Shown here one piece after another: positions 50,995-59,107 of a DNA stretch of 64,000 bases. The number at the start of each line of letters is the position of its first letter. The first letter of the stretch is position 1. The notes under the pieces were generated by a model. That model saw nothing but the letters and a program-made list of their open reading frames with translations. It was not told the origin of the DNA and made no database searches. The translations under genes were made by a program, and so were the position numbers. Source of the stretch: Flavobacterium sp. N2038 (GTDB lineage Bacteria; Bacteroidota; Bacteroidia; Flavobacteriales; Flavobacteriaceae); the NCBI RefSeq assembly GCF_025947185.1, contig NZ_CP110001.1, positions 1,674,001-1,738,000 on the forward strand, read 5' to 3'.

Positions 50995-51654
50995 ATGAAA
51001 AATATAAAAATAGCAATAGGAGTTTCTTTAATCGTATTTAGTTTTACTTCGTGTAAAGATGAAAAACAGGAAAAGGCTCAGAGAATAGTCGATTCTTATG
51101 TAACCTACGTTGATTCTGTCAAAAATGTGGCTGCTGACGATTTGAAAGAGAATTGGAAAACAGTGGAATCTGAATATGATAAAAGAGCTCAGGAAGCTGA
51201 ATTGGCTTTGGCAGATATTAAAGATAATTCGGTCGCGACCGAAAAAATAAATACAAGTAAAGTTAAGTACGAGGAATTTAGAAAAGAAATGACCGCCGTT
51301 TTTGCCCCACCAGCTCCAAGTCCGAAACAACAATTAAGAAATGCTTTATTTGGAGAAGGAAAAATAGGAGATGATATGAGTTTTAGCTGGGTAAATGCTC
51401 AGAATATTCATAGTGTTTATCAACAATTTGTACATACAGTCGAAAATAATAAAGATCGTTATTCAAGGGAAGACTGGGATGAAATAAAAGTATTGTATGA
51501 AGCATTAGACAGCCGAAAAAATACTGTTGAAAAAGAAGGTTTGACTGCTGAAGACAATAGAAAAATTGCTGGTTTGAAAATTAAATTTGCGCCTATGTAT
51601 ACAGTAAACAGAATGGGAGCAAAGGCTGAGGAAAATGCAGCAGCTAAGAAATAA
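50995..51654 (+). CDS. Putative lipoprotein, coiled-coil rich (DUF6565-like)
   Basis: 219 residues. The lipobox is S-F-T-S-C20-K. The mature part is highly charged and helical (V-D-S-Y-V-T-Y-V-D-S-V-K-N, then Y-D-K-R-A-Q-E-A-E-L-A-L-A-D-I-K), with a second helical half ending in A-K-A-E-E-N-A-A-A-K-K. The N-terminal repeat resembles DUF6565 proteins of Flavobacteriia; I am not certain of that name. It is a single-gene unit with a good promoter and terminator. Function unknown. Confidence 0.7.
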   Translation: MKNIKIAIGVSLIVFSFTSCKDEKQEKAQRIVDSYVTYVDSVKNVAADDLKENWKTVESEYDKRAQEAELALADIKDNSVATEKINTSKVKYEEFRKEMTAVFAPPAPSPKQQLRNALFGEGKIGDDMSFSWVNAQNIHSVYQQFVHTVENNKDRYSREDWDEIKVLYEALDSRKNTVEKEGLTAEDNRKIAGLKIKFAPMYTVNRMGAKAEENAAAKK

Positions 51655-51676
51655 ATGAGTTATTTTGGATTAAATG

Positions 51677-51708
51677 AAAAAGGCGATCATTTACTGATCG
51701 CCTTTTTT
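51677..51708. terminator. Strong bidirectional terminator
   Basis: The stem AAAAAGGCGATCA / TGATCGCCTTTTTT between the lipoprotein gene and the convergent XRE gene. Confidence 0.9.
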
Positions 51709-51737
51709 ATGTTTTAATGGTGAGATAATCCTGAAAT

Positions 51738-52139
51738 TTATTTGCTAATTAGTTTTTCAAGCTTTGCCATCATTTCATCTTTCTCTTTTAGCATACGCTC
51801 ATACAGTGCAATTTTTTCTTCATGCAATTGAATAATCTTTTCAATTGGATTGTAGTTATTAATTACTAATCCAGTTGCACTATCATTGCTGTTAAATGTA
51901 TTTGCAATAACATTTACTGCCTGTTCCTCGTCAAAGTTCTGAAAAGCTTCAACAGGAATTTTCAATGAATTAGAGATTTGTTTAAGCAGATTGTCTTCAA
52001 TTATGTCTTTTTGTTCCAGCATAGAAATTTTTTTCTGGTTCCAGTCTTCTCCCAAATCATAAGCCAGTGCTTCCTGTTTGATGCCAAGCATCTCTCTGAA
52101 GCGTTTTACATTTCTTCCCTGATGAATTTTCTGTTCCAT
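51738..52139 (-). CDS. XRE family transcriptional regulator with C-terminal coiled coil
   Basis: 133 residues. The helix-turn-helix (about 8-70) reads R-N-V-K-R-F-R-E-M-L-G-I-K-Q-E-A-L-A-Y-D-L-G, then Q-K-K-I-S-M-L-E-Q-K, then L-L-K-Q-I-S-N-S-L-K-I-P. A linker (F-N-S-N-D-S-A-T-G-L-V-I-N-N-Y-N-P) leads to a heptad-rich coiled coil (about 98-130). The coiled coil probably gives a dimer or larger assembly. Two TATCTTTG boxes upstream suggest tandem promoters. Confidence 0.85.
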   Translation of the reverse strand: MEQKIHQGRNVKRFREMLGIKQEALAYDLGEDWNQKKISMLEQKDIIEDNLLKQISNSLKIPVEAFQNFDEEQAVNVIANTFNSNDSATGLVINNYNPIEKIIQLHEEKIALYERMLKEKDEMMAKLEKLISK

Positions 52140-52164
52140 AATGAATGTCTTTTTTCCGAAGGTT

Positions 52165-52209
52165 CAAAGATAAAGCTATCTGCACTAAAAAGTGTGAATT
52201 TCAAAGATA
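52165..52209 (-). promoter_or_regulatory. Two TATCTTTG boxes upstream of the XRE gene
   Basis: Minus-strand -7 boxes at 52165-52172 and 52202-52209, 37 nt apart, both within a CAAAGATAAA direct repeat. They may be tandem promoters or a repeated site for the regulator. Confidence 0.5.
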
Positions 52210-52337
52210 AAAAAACATCTCAGAAAATAGCTGTTTTGTCAGATATTATATCAAATTTAGAATAGTTTATTTTAATAATAGAATTCAGTTTGCTTAAGTG
52301 TTCGGGTGAAAAGCCGCGTAATTACTTTGTTTGGAAG

Positions 52338-52345
52338 TATTTTTG
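52338..52345 (+). promoter_or_regulatory. Promoter-like box for a candidate small RNA
   Basis: TATTTTTG on the plus strand inside the 52140-52531 gap, about 100 nt before an intrinsic terminator and with no open reading frame between. Confidence 0.35.
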
Positions 52346-52351
52346 AAAAGC

Positions 52352-52472
52352 AGAAAAGAATCGAAGGCTATGAATGATTGAAAATGGGAAAAAAATAAAG
52401 AAACTAAAAAATAGATTTCAAAATATCTATATTTAAATAACAATGACAATCAGAAATGATTGTCTTTTTTTT
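52352..52472 (+). ncRNA. Candidate small RNA
   Basis: The DNA between the box at 52338 and the terminator at 52445-52472 has no usable reading frame (the longest ATG frame stops after three codons). It is A-rich and has a small ATAGAT/ATCTAT hairpin before the terminator. An RNA of about 120 nt is possible. An alternative is a terminated leader of the downstream gene at 52532. Confidence 0.3.
52445..52472 (+). terminator. Intrinsic terminator in the gap upstream of 52532
   Basis: The stem GACAATCA / TGATTGTC with GAAA loop and eight T. No annotated gene precedes it on this strand. Confidence 0.85.
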
Positions 52473-52531
52473 GTGCTTTTTTTTGATAATGATTGAAATA
52501 AAAAATATTTTAGTACCAAAGAACAATCCCT

Positions 52532-53050
52532 ATGAATTTTTTATTTAATCTCAATCCTGTTACTAACCTTTTGATCATAACAATTGTAACAGTATTACTT
52601 TTTCGGCTCTGCTATTTTCTGGATGGGTTTTCTAAATTTCCAATTTCAAATCTAATTGCAATTTTTGCATTAATGTTTATTGCGGTTTTTATGTCTCTGA
52701 AAACTTTAAGTGAAGTTTATCATTTTAGAAAATTAAAAGAAGGTTACAGTTTAACAGAAGGGAAAATTACGTATTTTAAACCTGATCGGGGACGAAAAAA
52801 GAAAGGTGAAGTGAACTACGAATATATGGTAAGAAACGAATTGATATTGAACAATGTGACAGGAAATGATTTTGTCAAGTTTCCCAAGATAAAACTTGAT
52901 ACAACTATAACTTATTTAGTGATTTATGAGCAAAAATCGCCTGAAAATAGTTTCTTACTATTTAATTATCCGATAAAAAAGAATGAGGATATGCAGAATT
53001 ATCAAAAGTTGTTTGCTAAAGAAATACCAAAAGATGCCTTTAATTATTAG
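52532..53050 (+). CDS. Membrane protein of unknown function
   Basis: 172 residues. Two membrane helices (about 10-32 and 40-62) are followed by a soluble part beginning G-Y-S-L-T-E-G-K-I-T-Y-F, reminiscent of DUF3592-type membrane proteins. The match is too weak to name. It overlaps the convergent methyltransferase gene by 4 nt. It is 60 nt downstream of a terminator. Confidence 0.68.
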   Translation: MNFLFNLNPVTNLLIITIVTVLLFRLCYFLDGFSKFPISNLIAIFALMFIAVFMSLKTLSEVYHFRKLKEGYSLTEGKITYFKPDRGRKKKGEVNYEYMVRNELILNNVTGNDFVKFPKIKLDTTITYLVIYEQKSPENSFLLFNYPIKKNEDMQNYQKLFAKEIPKDAFNY

Positions 53051-53826
53051 CTTCTAATCACAAAATGCTCTTTTTCCTGTTCATATCTAAAGAAGACAAA
53101 TCCCCATTGAAAAGTATCAATAGTAACTTTTACTTTTGGATGATTTTTGATAATTTCCCAGGCTTCTTCCATTTCTAAAGACCAATGAATATCATCAAAA
53201 ATCCAAACAGAATCATTATTAACTGTTTGCAATAAAACTTCAAAATATTTTAAGGTTGCTTTTTTAGAATGATTTCCGTCAAAATAGATAAGATCAAAGA
53301 TTGTATTGTGCAGGTTTTCAGAAATCAGAAAAGATTCAAATTCTGAAATTACATTTTCAACATTGTTGCAATCAAATCGATTTAAATGTTCTTTGGCAAT
53401 ATTTGCTGTTTGAGGACAGCCTTCTACTGTATATACTTTTGCTTTTGGATTGCCCAATGCCAGAGCAGCAGTAGCTAATCCTAAAGAAGTTCCAATTTCA
53501 AGAACGTTTTTTGGTTCAAAATAGGAAGTTACCCGATATAATAATTCGGCTCTTTTAGGTGAAATACCAGCTGTTGCAGCGATTTTTGAAATCTGTCGTA
53601 TGTTGGATTTAAAAACTTTTGAGCCGGCTCCAAAATCAGTTACTTCAATAAAATTTTTATTAGCAAGTAATGATTTTCGGTAATTATTCAGAACAATATA
53701 GGCAGATTTTGGTTTTTTGTCGTAAAAACATTTTGTTAATAGACTAAAAACAAAAGGGGAATGTACTCCGTGTTCATTTTTAGAATTCCAGAGGAATTTG
53801 ATGTATGATTTTATTTGGAAGAACAT
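53047..53826 (-). CDS. Class I SAM-dependent methyltransferase
   Basis: 259 residues. The SAM-binding motif is V-L-E-I-G-T-S-L-G-L-A-T-A-A-L-A, followed by V-Y-T-V-E-G-C-P-Q-T-A and F-D-L-I-Y-F-D-G-N-H-S. The D-G-N-H segment and W-I-F-D-D-I-H-W are as in the O-methyltransferase/Methyltransf_24 group. Cytoplasmic; the substrate is unknown. It is followed upstream by an FKBP gene on the same strand. Confidence 0.87.
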   Translation of the reverse strand: MFFQIKSYIKFLWNSKNEHGVHSPFVFSLLTKCFYDKKPKSAYIVLNNYRKSLLANKNFIEVTDFGAGSKVFKSNIRQISKIAATAGISPKRAELLYRVTSYFEPKNVLEIGTSLGLATAALALGNPKAKVYTVEGCPQTANIAKEHLNRFDCNNVENVISEFESFLISENLHNTIFDLIYFDGNHSKKATLKYFEVLLQTVNNDSVWIFDDIHWSLEMEEAWEIIKNHPKVKVTIDTFQWGFVFFRYEQEKEHFVIRS

Positions 53827-53876
53827 TGTTTTGTTTTTAGTCTACTCTCAATTTTTACCTTAATATAATTTCCGGA

Positions 53877-54344
53877 TTATTTGTCTACAGAAATTAGGTT
53901 TATATCAAAAACAAGTACAGAACCTCCAGGAATACCTCTTTGTGTGTAAGGTCCATATCCTAAATGTGATGGTACTAATAAAACTCCGCTTCCACCTTCT
54001 TTGAAAAAAGGAATTCCTTCTTTCCAGCCTGTAATTACTTCACTTAAGTTAAAACTAATTGGTTCAGTTCTTTTGTCAAAAACAGTTCCACTTGTGTAAT
54101 AACCTTTGTAAGTAACCGTAACTCTGGAGCTTGACGTTGGTTGTTTGCCGGTTCCAGCCTCGTTTATAATGTAATATAAACCAGAAGCAGTTTTTTGAGC
54201 TGTTAGTTTGTTTTTAGCGAGATAATCAACTATTTCTTTATCGTTTTCCTTAGTATAATCTGTTTTTTGTTCCTGAAGATTATCATTTCCAGAACAAGAA
54301 ATAAAAAGAGTCATTGCTATTAAAGCAGTTAAAATGTATTTCAT
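53877..54344 (-). CDS. FKBP-type peptidyl-prolyl isomerase lipoprotein
   Basis: 155 residues. The lipobox is L-F-I-S-C17. The FKBP domain follows: V-T-V-T-Y-K-G-Y-Y-T-S-G-T-V-F-D, then V-I-T-G-W-K-E-G-I-P, then L-V-P-S-H-L-G-Y-G, then S-V-L-V-F-D-I-N-L-I. It is complete with the conserved V-F-D, W, Y-G and F residues. It assists folding of exported proteins. It resembles gliding-associated GldI in type, but identity with GldI cannot be claimed without comparison. Confidence 0.93.
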   Translation of the reverse strand: MKYILTALIAMTLFISCSGNDNLQEQKTDYTKENDKEIVDYLAKNKLTAQKTASGLYYIINEAGTGKQPTSSSRVTVTYKGYYTSGTVFDKRTEPISFNLSEVITGWKEGIPFFKEGGSGVLLVPSHLGYGPYTQRGIPGGSVLVFDINLISVDK

Positions 54345-54365
54345 GTGGTATTATTTTTAGAATCG

Positions 54366-54373
54366 CAAATATA
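54366..54373 (-). promoter_or_regulatory. Promoter -7 box of the FKBP gene
   Basis: Minus strand TATATTTG, exact consensus, 21 nt before the ATG at 54344. Confidence 0.6.
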
Positions 54374-54441
54374 GAAAAATTAGTTTTCGGTCTTATATAT
54401 TTAACTTTTGGTTAAAAAAAGGGACTAAGCTCTAAAAAAAA

Positions 54442-56304
54442 TTATCCCTCAATTTTAGCCGAAAGCTCAAACCATCTTTCTTCTTTCTGATCTATTTTAT
54501 TAATGATGTTTTGAAGTTCATTAGCTTTTTTCTCAATATCAGCATCTGCGACTTTTCCTTCAGAGAATAATTGTTCGATTTTAGTTTTTTCGATTTCTAA
54601 ATCTTTGATTTCTCTTTCGATTTTTTGATATTCTTTTTGCTCGTTAAAGCTTAAATTTCCTGTTGGATTGTTTTGTTTCCAGTCTTTCTTTTCGGCCTTG
54701 TTTTCTTCTTTTTGAGCAACGTCGGCACTGTCTTCATAAGCGCGGAAATCAGAATAGTTTCCTGGGAAATTTTCGATTTCACCCTGCCCTCTAAAAATAA
54801 ATAAGTGATCGACAATTTTATCCATAAAATAACGGTCGTGGGATACTACCAATAAACACCCCGGATAATCTAATAGAAAACTTTCCAATACGTTAAGCGT
54901 TACAATATCTAAATCGTTTGTTGGCTCATCGAGAATTAAAAAGTTCGGATTCTGAATTAAAACAGTACATAAATACAAACGTTTTAATTCTCCACCGCTT
55001 AATTTTTCGACATAATCGTATTGTTTTTTAGCATCAAAAAGAAAGCGCTCTAATAACTGAGAAGCTGAAATAATTTTCCCTTTTGCAAGCGGAATGTATT
55101 CTCCGTACTCTTTAATAATATCAATAACACGCTGACCCGGTTTTGGATTAATTCCGGATTGTGTGTAATAACCAATTTTGATTGTATCTCCTTTTACAAC
55201 TCGGCCGCTGTCTGGCGGAATTGTTCCTGTAAGCAGATTTAAGAAAGTAGATTTTCCGGTTCCGTTTTTTCCAATAATCCCGATTCTTTCGCCACGCTGA
55301 AAATCAAAACTAAAGTTATTCAGAATAACACGGTCTTTGAATTTTTTAGAAAGTTTATGAAGCTCAATAATTTTGCTTCCCATTCTTTCCATATTAATTT
55401 CAAGTTCCACCTTATTTTCTTTTCGTCGGCTTTGTGCTTTTTCTTTAATTACATAAAAGTCATCCTGACGTGATTTAGATTTGGTTGTTCTCGCTTTTGG
55501 CTGGCGACGCATCCATTCTAATTCTTTTACAAATAAGTTTTTTGCTTTGTCAACACTAGCATTTTCAGAAGTGATTCTTTCTTCTTTTTTCTCTAAATAA
55601 TAAGAGTAATTTCCTTTGTATTGATATAATTTTCCGTTGTCTAATTCAATAATTTCATTACAAACACGCTCCAAGAAGAAACGGTCGTGCGTTACCATAA
55701 ACAACGTGATGTTTTCTTTAGCAAAATAACTTTCAAGCCATTCGATCATTTCCAAATCCAGATGGTTGGTTGGCTCATCAAGAATTAATAAATCAGGGCG
55801 ATTGATTAATATGATCGCCAATGAAAGACGCTTTTTTTGACCTCCCGAAAGATTTTTTACTTTAAGTTTAAAATCTTCTAATTTCAGTTTAAATAAAATT
55901 TGCTTGTATTGTGTTTCAAAATCCCAAGCGTTATGTTGATCCATTCCGTCAAAAGCTTTTTGATACGCTTCTTCGTCATTTGGGTTTTCAAGCGCTTTTT
56001 CGTAAGCTTCTATTATTTTAAGCGTTTCATTGTCTGAAGCGAAAATGCTTTCTTCGATCGTAAGCTCATCTTGTAGATTATTGTTTTGCGAAAGAAATGC
56101 CATTCGGATTCCTTTTCTCAACACAACTTGTCCTGTGTCAGGTTCATCCAAACCATTAATAATGCTCATAATGGTTGTTTTACCAGAACCATTTTTAGCA
56201 ATAAAAGCGATTTTTTGGTCTTTATTGATTCCAAAAGAAATGTTGTCAAAAAGGACTCTTTCGCCAAATGACTTCGATATATTTTCTACAGATAAGTAAT
56301 TCAT
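54442..56304 (-). CDS. ABC-F family ATPase (Uup-like)
   Basis: 620 residues with two ABC domains and no membrane part. Domain 1 has G-K-N-G-S-G-K-T-T-like Walker A (A-K-N-G-S-G-K-T-T), L-S-G-G-Q-K-K-R and L-L-I-L-D-E-P-T-N-H-L-D. Domain 2 has G-K-N-G-T-G-K-S-T, L-S-G-G-E-L-K-R and F-L-I-L-D-E-P-T-N-D-L-D. A charged linker (K-A-R-T-T-K-S-K-S-R) joins them and a C-terminal coiled coil (about 560-620) follows. This is the Uup layout; the family acts on ribosomes or DNA intermediates. A leader with two hairpins precedes it. Confidence 0.93.
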   Translation of the reverse strand: MNYLSVENISKSFGERVLFDNISFGINKDQKIAFIAKNGSGKTTIMSIINGLDEPDTGQVVLRKGIRMAFLSQNNNLQDELTIEESIFASDNETLKIIEAYEKALENPNDEEAYQKAFDGMDQHNAWDFETQYKQILFKLKLEDFKLKVKNLSGGQKKRLSLAIILINRPDLLILDEPTNHLDLEMIEWLESYFAKENITLFMVTHDRFFLERVCNEIIELDNGKLYQYKGNYSYYLEKKEERITSENASVDKAKNLFVKELEWMRRQPKARTTKSKSRQDDFYVIKEKAQSRRKENKVELEINMERMGSKIIELHKLSKKFKDRVILNNFSFDFQRGERIGIIGKNGTGKSTFLNLLTGTIPPDSGRVVKGDTIKIGYYTQSGINPKPGQRVIDIIKEYGEYIPLAKGKIISASQLLERFLFDAKKQYDYVEKLSGGELKRLYLCTVLIQNPNFLILDEPTNDLDIVTLNVLESFLLDYPGCLLVVSHDRYFMDKIVDHLFIFRGQGEIENFPGNYSDFRAYEDSADVAQKEENKAEKKDWKQNNPTGNLSFNEQKEYQKIEREIKDLEIEKTKIEQLFSEGKVADADIEKKANELQNIINKIDQKEERWFELSAKIEG

Positions 56305-56315
56305 GTTCTAACAGT

Positions 56316-56367
56316 GCCTGTTATGCAGGCTTATTTTTGTGATAGTCCTCTAAATTTAAACAGAGGA
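56316..56367 (-). promoter_or_regulatory. Leader hairpins of the ABC-F gene
   Basis: GCCTG/CAGGC (56316-56330) lies 12 nt before the ATG. TCCTCT/AGAGGA (56346-56367) lies next to the expected transcription start. ABC-F genes are often controlled in their leaders, so a regulatory role is possible. Confidence 0.4.
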
Positions 56368-56383
56368 TCAAATTTTAATCCGG

Positions 56384-56391
56384 CAAAGATA
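56384..56391 (-). promoter_or_regulatory. Promoter -7 box of the ABC-F gene
   Basis: Minus strand TATCTTTG, exact consensus, about 80 nt before the ATG, with TTTG motifs 15 nt upstream. Confidence 0.6.
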
Positions 56392-56511
56392 CCTTTTTGG
56401 AACAAACAAAAAAAGGATAGCTTATTAGTATATTTTATAAAATCAAATTCATTAGAATTGTAACAATTTAAGTCTTGTTTCGTCATACTAAAAACCAGTA
56501 AACCACTAAAG

Positions 56512-56943
56512 ATGGATACAGAAAAGGTAAAACCGGCCAGTTTAGAAGATTTTAAAATAAATACCAAAATCAAACTTTCTGCATTATGGACCTCCGTAAT
56601 GTTTTGCTACATATATGGAGATTATTTCTCTCTTTATGTTCCAAAGAAAGTTGAGGATTTTATAAGCGGAGATACATTGCTTGATTCTCCCGTAAAATTA
56701 TTTCTTGCCACAATTTTAATGACAATTCCGGCATTAATGATTTTTGTATCGGTTGTTTTAAAACCAAAATTAAACCGCGTACTTAATCTTGTTTTCGGAA
56801 TTATTTATACCGCCATAATGCTGTTAATTGCATTTACTACCATTGCGCCTTGGTGGAGTTTCTATGTTTTTCTGGCATTAATAGAAAGTGTACTTACAGC
56901 AATAATATTCTGGACCGCACTAAAATGGCCGAGACAATTTTAA
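56512..56943 (+). CDS. DUF6326-type membrane protein
   Basis: 143 residues. Four membrane helices follow a short charged start (K-I-K-L-S-A-L-W-T-S-V-M-F-C-Y-I-Y-G-D-Y-F-S-L-Y). That opening is typical of the DUF6326 family. The end is W-T-A-L-K-W-P-R. Function unknown. It is followed after 16 nt by a DUF4386 gene; the two probably form an operon. Confidence 0.8.
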   Translation: MDTEKVKPASLEDFKINTKIKLSALWTSVMFCYIYGDYFSLYVPKKVEDFISGDTLLDSPVKLFLATILMTIPALMIFVSVVLKPKLNRVLNLVFGIIYTAIMLLIAFTTIAPWWSFYVFLALIESVLTAIIFWTALKWPRQF

Positions 56944-56959
56944 TTTTAAAAGAAAAAGT

Positions 56960-57655
56960 ATGAATCAAGAATCAAAACTATCGTTTAGAAATACAGGAAG
57001 AATAGCAGGTTTGTTATATTTAGTAGTTGTGCTAACCGGAATTTTTAGTTTAGGATACGTTCCGTCAAAATTAATTATTTGGGATAATCCTTCAGCAACT
57101 TTCAATGCGATAAAAGAATCTGAGTTCCTTTTTAGATCTGGTATTGTGAGTGGATTGGTTTGTTATACTTTCTTTTTATTTCTTCCCTTAGTTTTATACA
57201 AATTATTGAAACCTGTTCATAAAACTTATGCAGGATATATGGTGGCTTTAGCAATTGTTAGTGTACCGATTTCTTTTGTTAATATGCTTAATAAATTTGC
57301 AGTGCTTTCAATAATTAACGAAAATTCCGGACAAACCGAAACAAAAGAAGCTGTTAAACAAGTACTATTTTATCTCAATCAATATGATTACGGAAATCTG
57401 ATTGTGCAGGTTTTCTGGGGACTTTGGCTTTTTCCTTTTGGTTATTTGGTTTATAAATCCGGAATTATTCCTAAGTTTTTTGGGATATTACTTATGTTGG
57501 GCTGTATAAGTTATTTGATCAATTTCTTTGGTAATTCATTATATCCTAATTATTCTCAGTTGGGCATATCTTCCATAATAAGACTTCCTGCAACTCTTGG
57601 CGAAATAGGGTCGTGTTTGTGGCTCCTGATAATGGGAGCAAAAAAAATATACTAA
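56960..57655 (+). CDS. DUF4386 family membrane protein
   Basis: 231 residues. It starts N-T-G-R-I-A-G-L-L-Y-L-V-V-V-L-T-G-I-F, the hallmark of DUF4386, and has six membrane helices with the internal L-F-P-F-G-Y-L-V-Y-K-S-G-I-I-P-K segment. Function unknown. It shares an operon with the DUF6326 gene and converges on the gene at 57667. Confidence 0.87.
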   Translation: MNQESKLSFRNTGRIAGLLYLVVVLTGIFSLGYVPSKLIIWDNPSATFNAIKESEFLFRSGIVSGLVCYTFFLFLPLVLYKLLKPVHKTYAGYMVALAIVSVPISFVNMLNKFAVLSIINENSGQTETKEAVKQVLFYLNQYDYGNLIVQVFWGLWLFPFGYLVYKSGIIPKFFGILLMLGCISYLINFFGNSLYPNYSQLGISSIIRLPATLGEIGSCLWLLIMGAKKIY

Positions 57656-57666
57656 TTTTTAAGATC

Positions 57667-58596
57667 TTAATGCGAGCCTAAAATCGGACTCAAATCTAAA
57701 TAGTGAATTTGCTGTGGAGTATTTAAAATAGGTTTTCGAACTAATGATTCATTGGTTATGAAATAATGAATCCCGTCTTTTGTCGTAATTCCTTCAATTT
57801 GATGAAATGGGAGTTTAAGATCAATTCTTCTCTTGTTTCCCGATAAAAAATTGTTGTTTTTAAAATTGTTTAGCAAATATAAAAAAGGCTTTCCAATTTT
57901 TGAATAGCCACAAAGTACAACAGTTTTTTTGTCTTCCAGATAAACTGAGCCCGTCACCAAGCCCTTGGTGTCGAATGTCTCCTTTAACTGTGCAATTTGA
58001 TTTCCTGTTTGATTTGGCAGGGCATAAATTGCACTTTTAGACGATTTCCATTGTTTTGTAAATAGAAAAATACTGTCTTTAGAAACAACAAACGCTTCGC
58101 AGTCGAAGTTGGTATTGTTTGGTTTTTGTGCTGCAAAATCGGTTTGATCACTATAGCGAAAGGCAATCTTTTCGATAATTGGATTTTGGCCCAAAAATGA
58201 TTTTTTATCAATTTTTAAAATGTGTAAATCAGTTCGGTTCCCACTGTAATTATTCCCAAAATCGCCAATATATAAATACAGGCTGTCTTGTGTTATTTCT
58301 TCCCAATCCTGATTTATAGCCTGAGTGAGGATGATTTTCTTTCTAATTTTTCCCAAAGAGTCTAATCCGTAGATTGTCTTGTCATGGTCATCGTTATGTG
58401 TCCACAATAGATCGTCAAAAGCAATTAATCCTGAAGTTTCTTTAATTGAATCGCTTAGTTTAATGGAATATTCAGGCTTTATTCTATTATTTTTCTTCTC
58501 TTTTTGAGCAATATTTTCAGCGTAAAAATCGGTGTTTTTCTTCTCCTGAGCATAAGAATAAGAAAATATTAATAAGAAAAAAATGATATTTTTCAT
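57667..58596 (-). CDS. Secreted beta-propeller-like protein
   Basis: 309 residues with a signal peptide (F-F-L-L-I-F-S-Y-S-Y-A-Q). The mature part has S-G-L-I-A-F-D-D-L-L-W-T-H-N-D-D-H-D, then D-W-E-E-I-T, L-Y-I-G-D-F-G-N-N-Y, F-D-C-E-A-F-V and I-E-G-I-T blades. These resemble SdiA-regulated/phytase-like propellers seen in Bacteroidota, and share the E-x-I-T, L/C-E-A and E-G-I/L-T periodicity with the protein at 11808-12644. Function unknown. Confidence 0.7.
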   Translation of the reverse strand: MKNIIFFLLIFSYSYAQEKKNTDFYAENIAQKEKKNNRIKPEYSIKLSDSIKETSGLIAFDDLLWTHNDDHDKTIYGLDSLGKIRKKIILTQAINQDWEEITQDSLYLYIGDFGNNYSGNRTDLHILKIDKKSFLGQNPIIEKIAFRYSDQTDFAAQKPNNTNFDCEAFVVSKDSIFLFTKQWKSSKSAIYALPNQTGNQIAQLKETFDTKGLVTGSVYLEDKKTVVLCGYSKIGKPFLYLLNNFKNNNFLSGNKRRIDLKLPFHQIEGITTKDGIHYFITNESLVRKPILNTPQQIHYLDLSPILGSH

Positions 58597-58762
58597 TTTA
58601 GATATTCCATAGTTTTTAAATGTAAAAATACATAAAAAAACCTTTGTTTATAAGGGATGAGAATCGAATTTGTTAGCTGTTTGGCTCTGGAACAATACGG
58701 TTAATAACTGATAGTATAGGACAATTCTGTCTTTTGGGCTTTTTAGAAGTTATATGATGGGG

Positions 58763-58770
58763 TACTTTTG
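58763..58770 (+). promoter_or_regulatory. Distal promoter box (P1) of the polysaccharide locus
   Basis: TACTTTTG, exact consensus. It is followed 81 nt later by the first copy of the leader repeat. Confidence 0.5.
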
Positions 58771-58850
58771 CAAAAAAAATGGAGAGTTAATCAATGTGTT
58801 TTTGGTTTAACTATTTGTTTTCTAGTGGTTTAAATGTTGTTTTCTGGCTA

Positions 58851-58878
58851 CTGTGAGTTGGAGCAGCGAAGCTGTGTC
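58851..58878 (+). repeat. Leader direct repeat, copy 1
   Basis: TGTGAGTTGGAG, CA, GCGAAGCTG then TGTC. The CAGC-GAA-GCTG part can form a small hairpin. Copy 2 is at 59051-59077. The 58597-59107 gap holds P1, P2 and these repeats, and no gene. Confidence 0.8.
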
Positions 58879-58979
58879 ATGGTTTTAAGACTTGATTTTT
58901 AGAACAAGATAATACGTTTTATAAATAACAACATAAGTCATTTCTTATTTTTTGGGTTTTTTTAAATATTCTGTTAGAA

Positions 58980-58987
58980 TACTTTTG
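58980..58987 (+). promoter_or_regulatory. Proximal promoter box (P2) of the polysaccharide locus
   Basis: TACTTTTG again, with TTTG at 58951-58954, followed 64 nt later by leader repeat copy 2 and then the first gene at 59108. Confidence 0.55.
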
Positions 58988-59050
58988 CACAAAAGTAAGA
59001 ATCTGTAATCTTTTTCTTGAATTATTTGATATGTATTGATATTCAAATAA

Positions 59051-59077
59051 TGTGAGTTGGAGTTGCGAAGCTGTATC
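59051..59077 (+). repeat. Leader direct repeat, copy 2
   Basis: TGTGAGTTGGAG, TT, GCGAAGCTG then TATC, 30 nt before the first gene of the locus. It differs from copy 1 at few positions. Confidence 0.8.
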
Positions 59078-59107
59078 TACAAATAACGAATTTACTTGTA
59101 AAGTGAT

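Noticed and set aside
56331..56573. Minus-strand open frame upstream of the ABC-F gene
   Set aside because: It covers the ABC-F promoter and the start of the DUF6326 gene and has no recognisable features.
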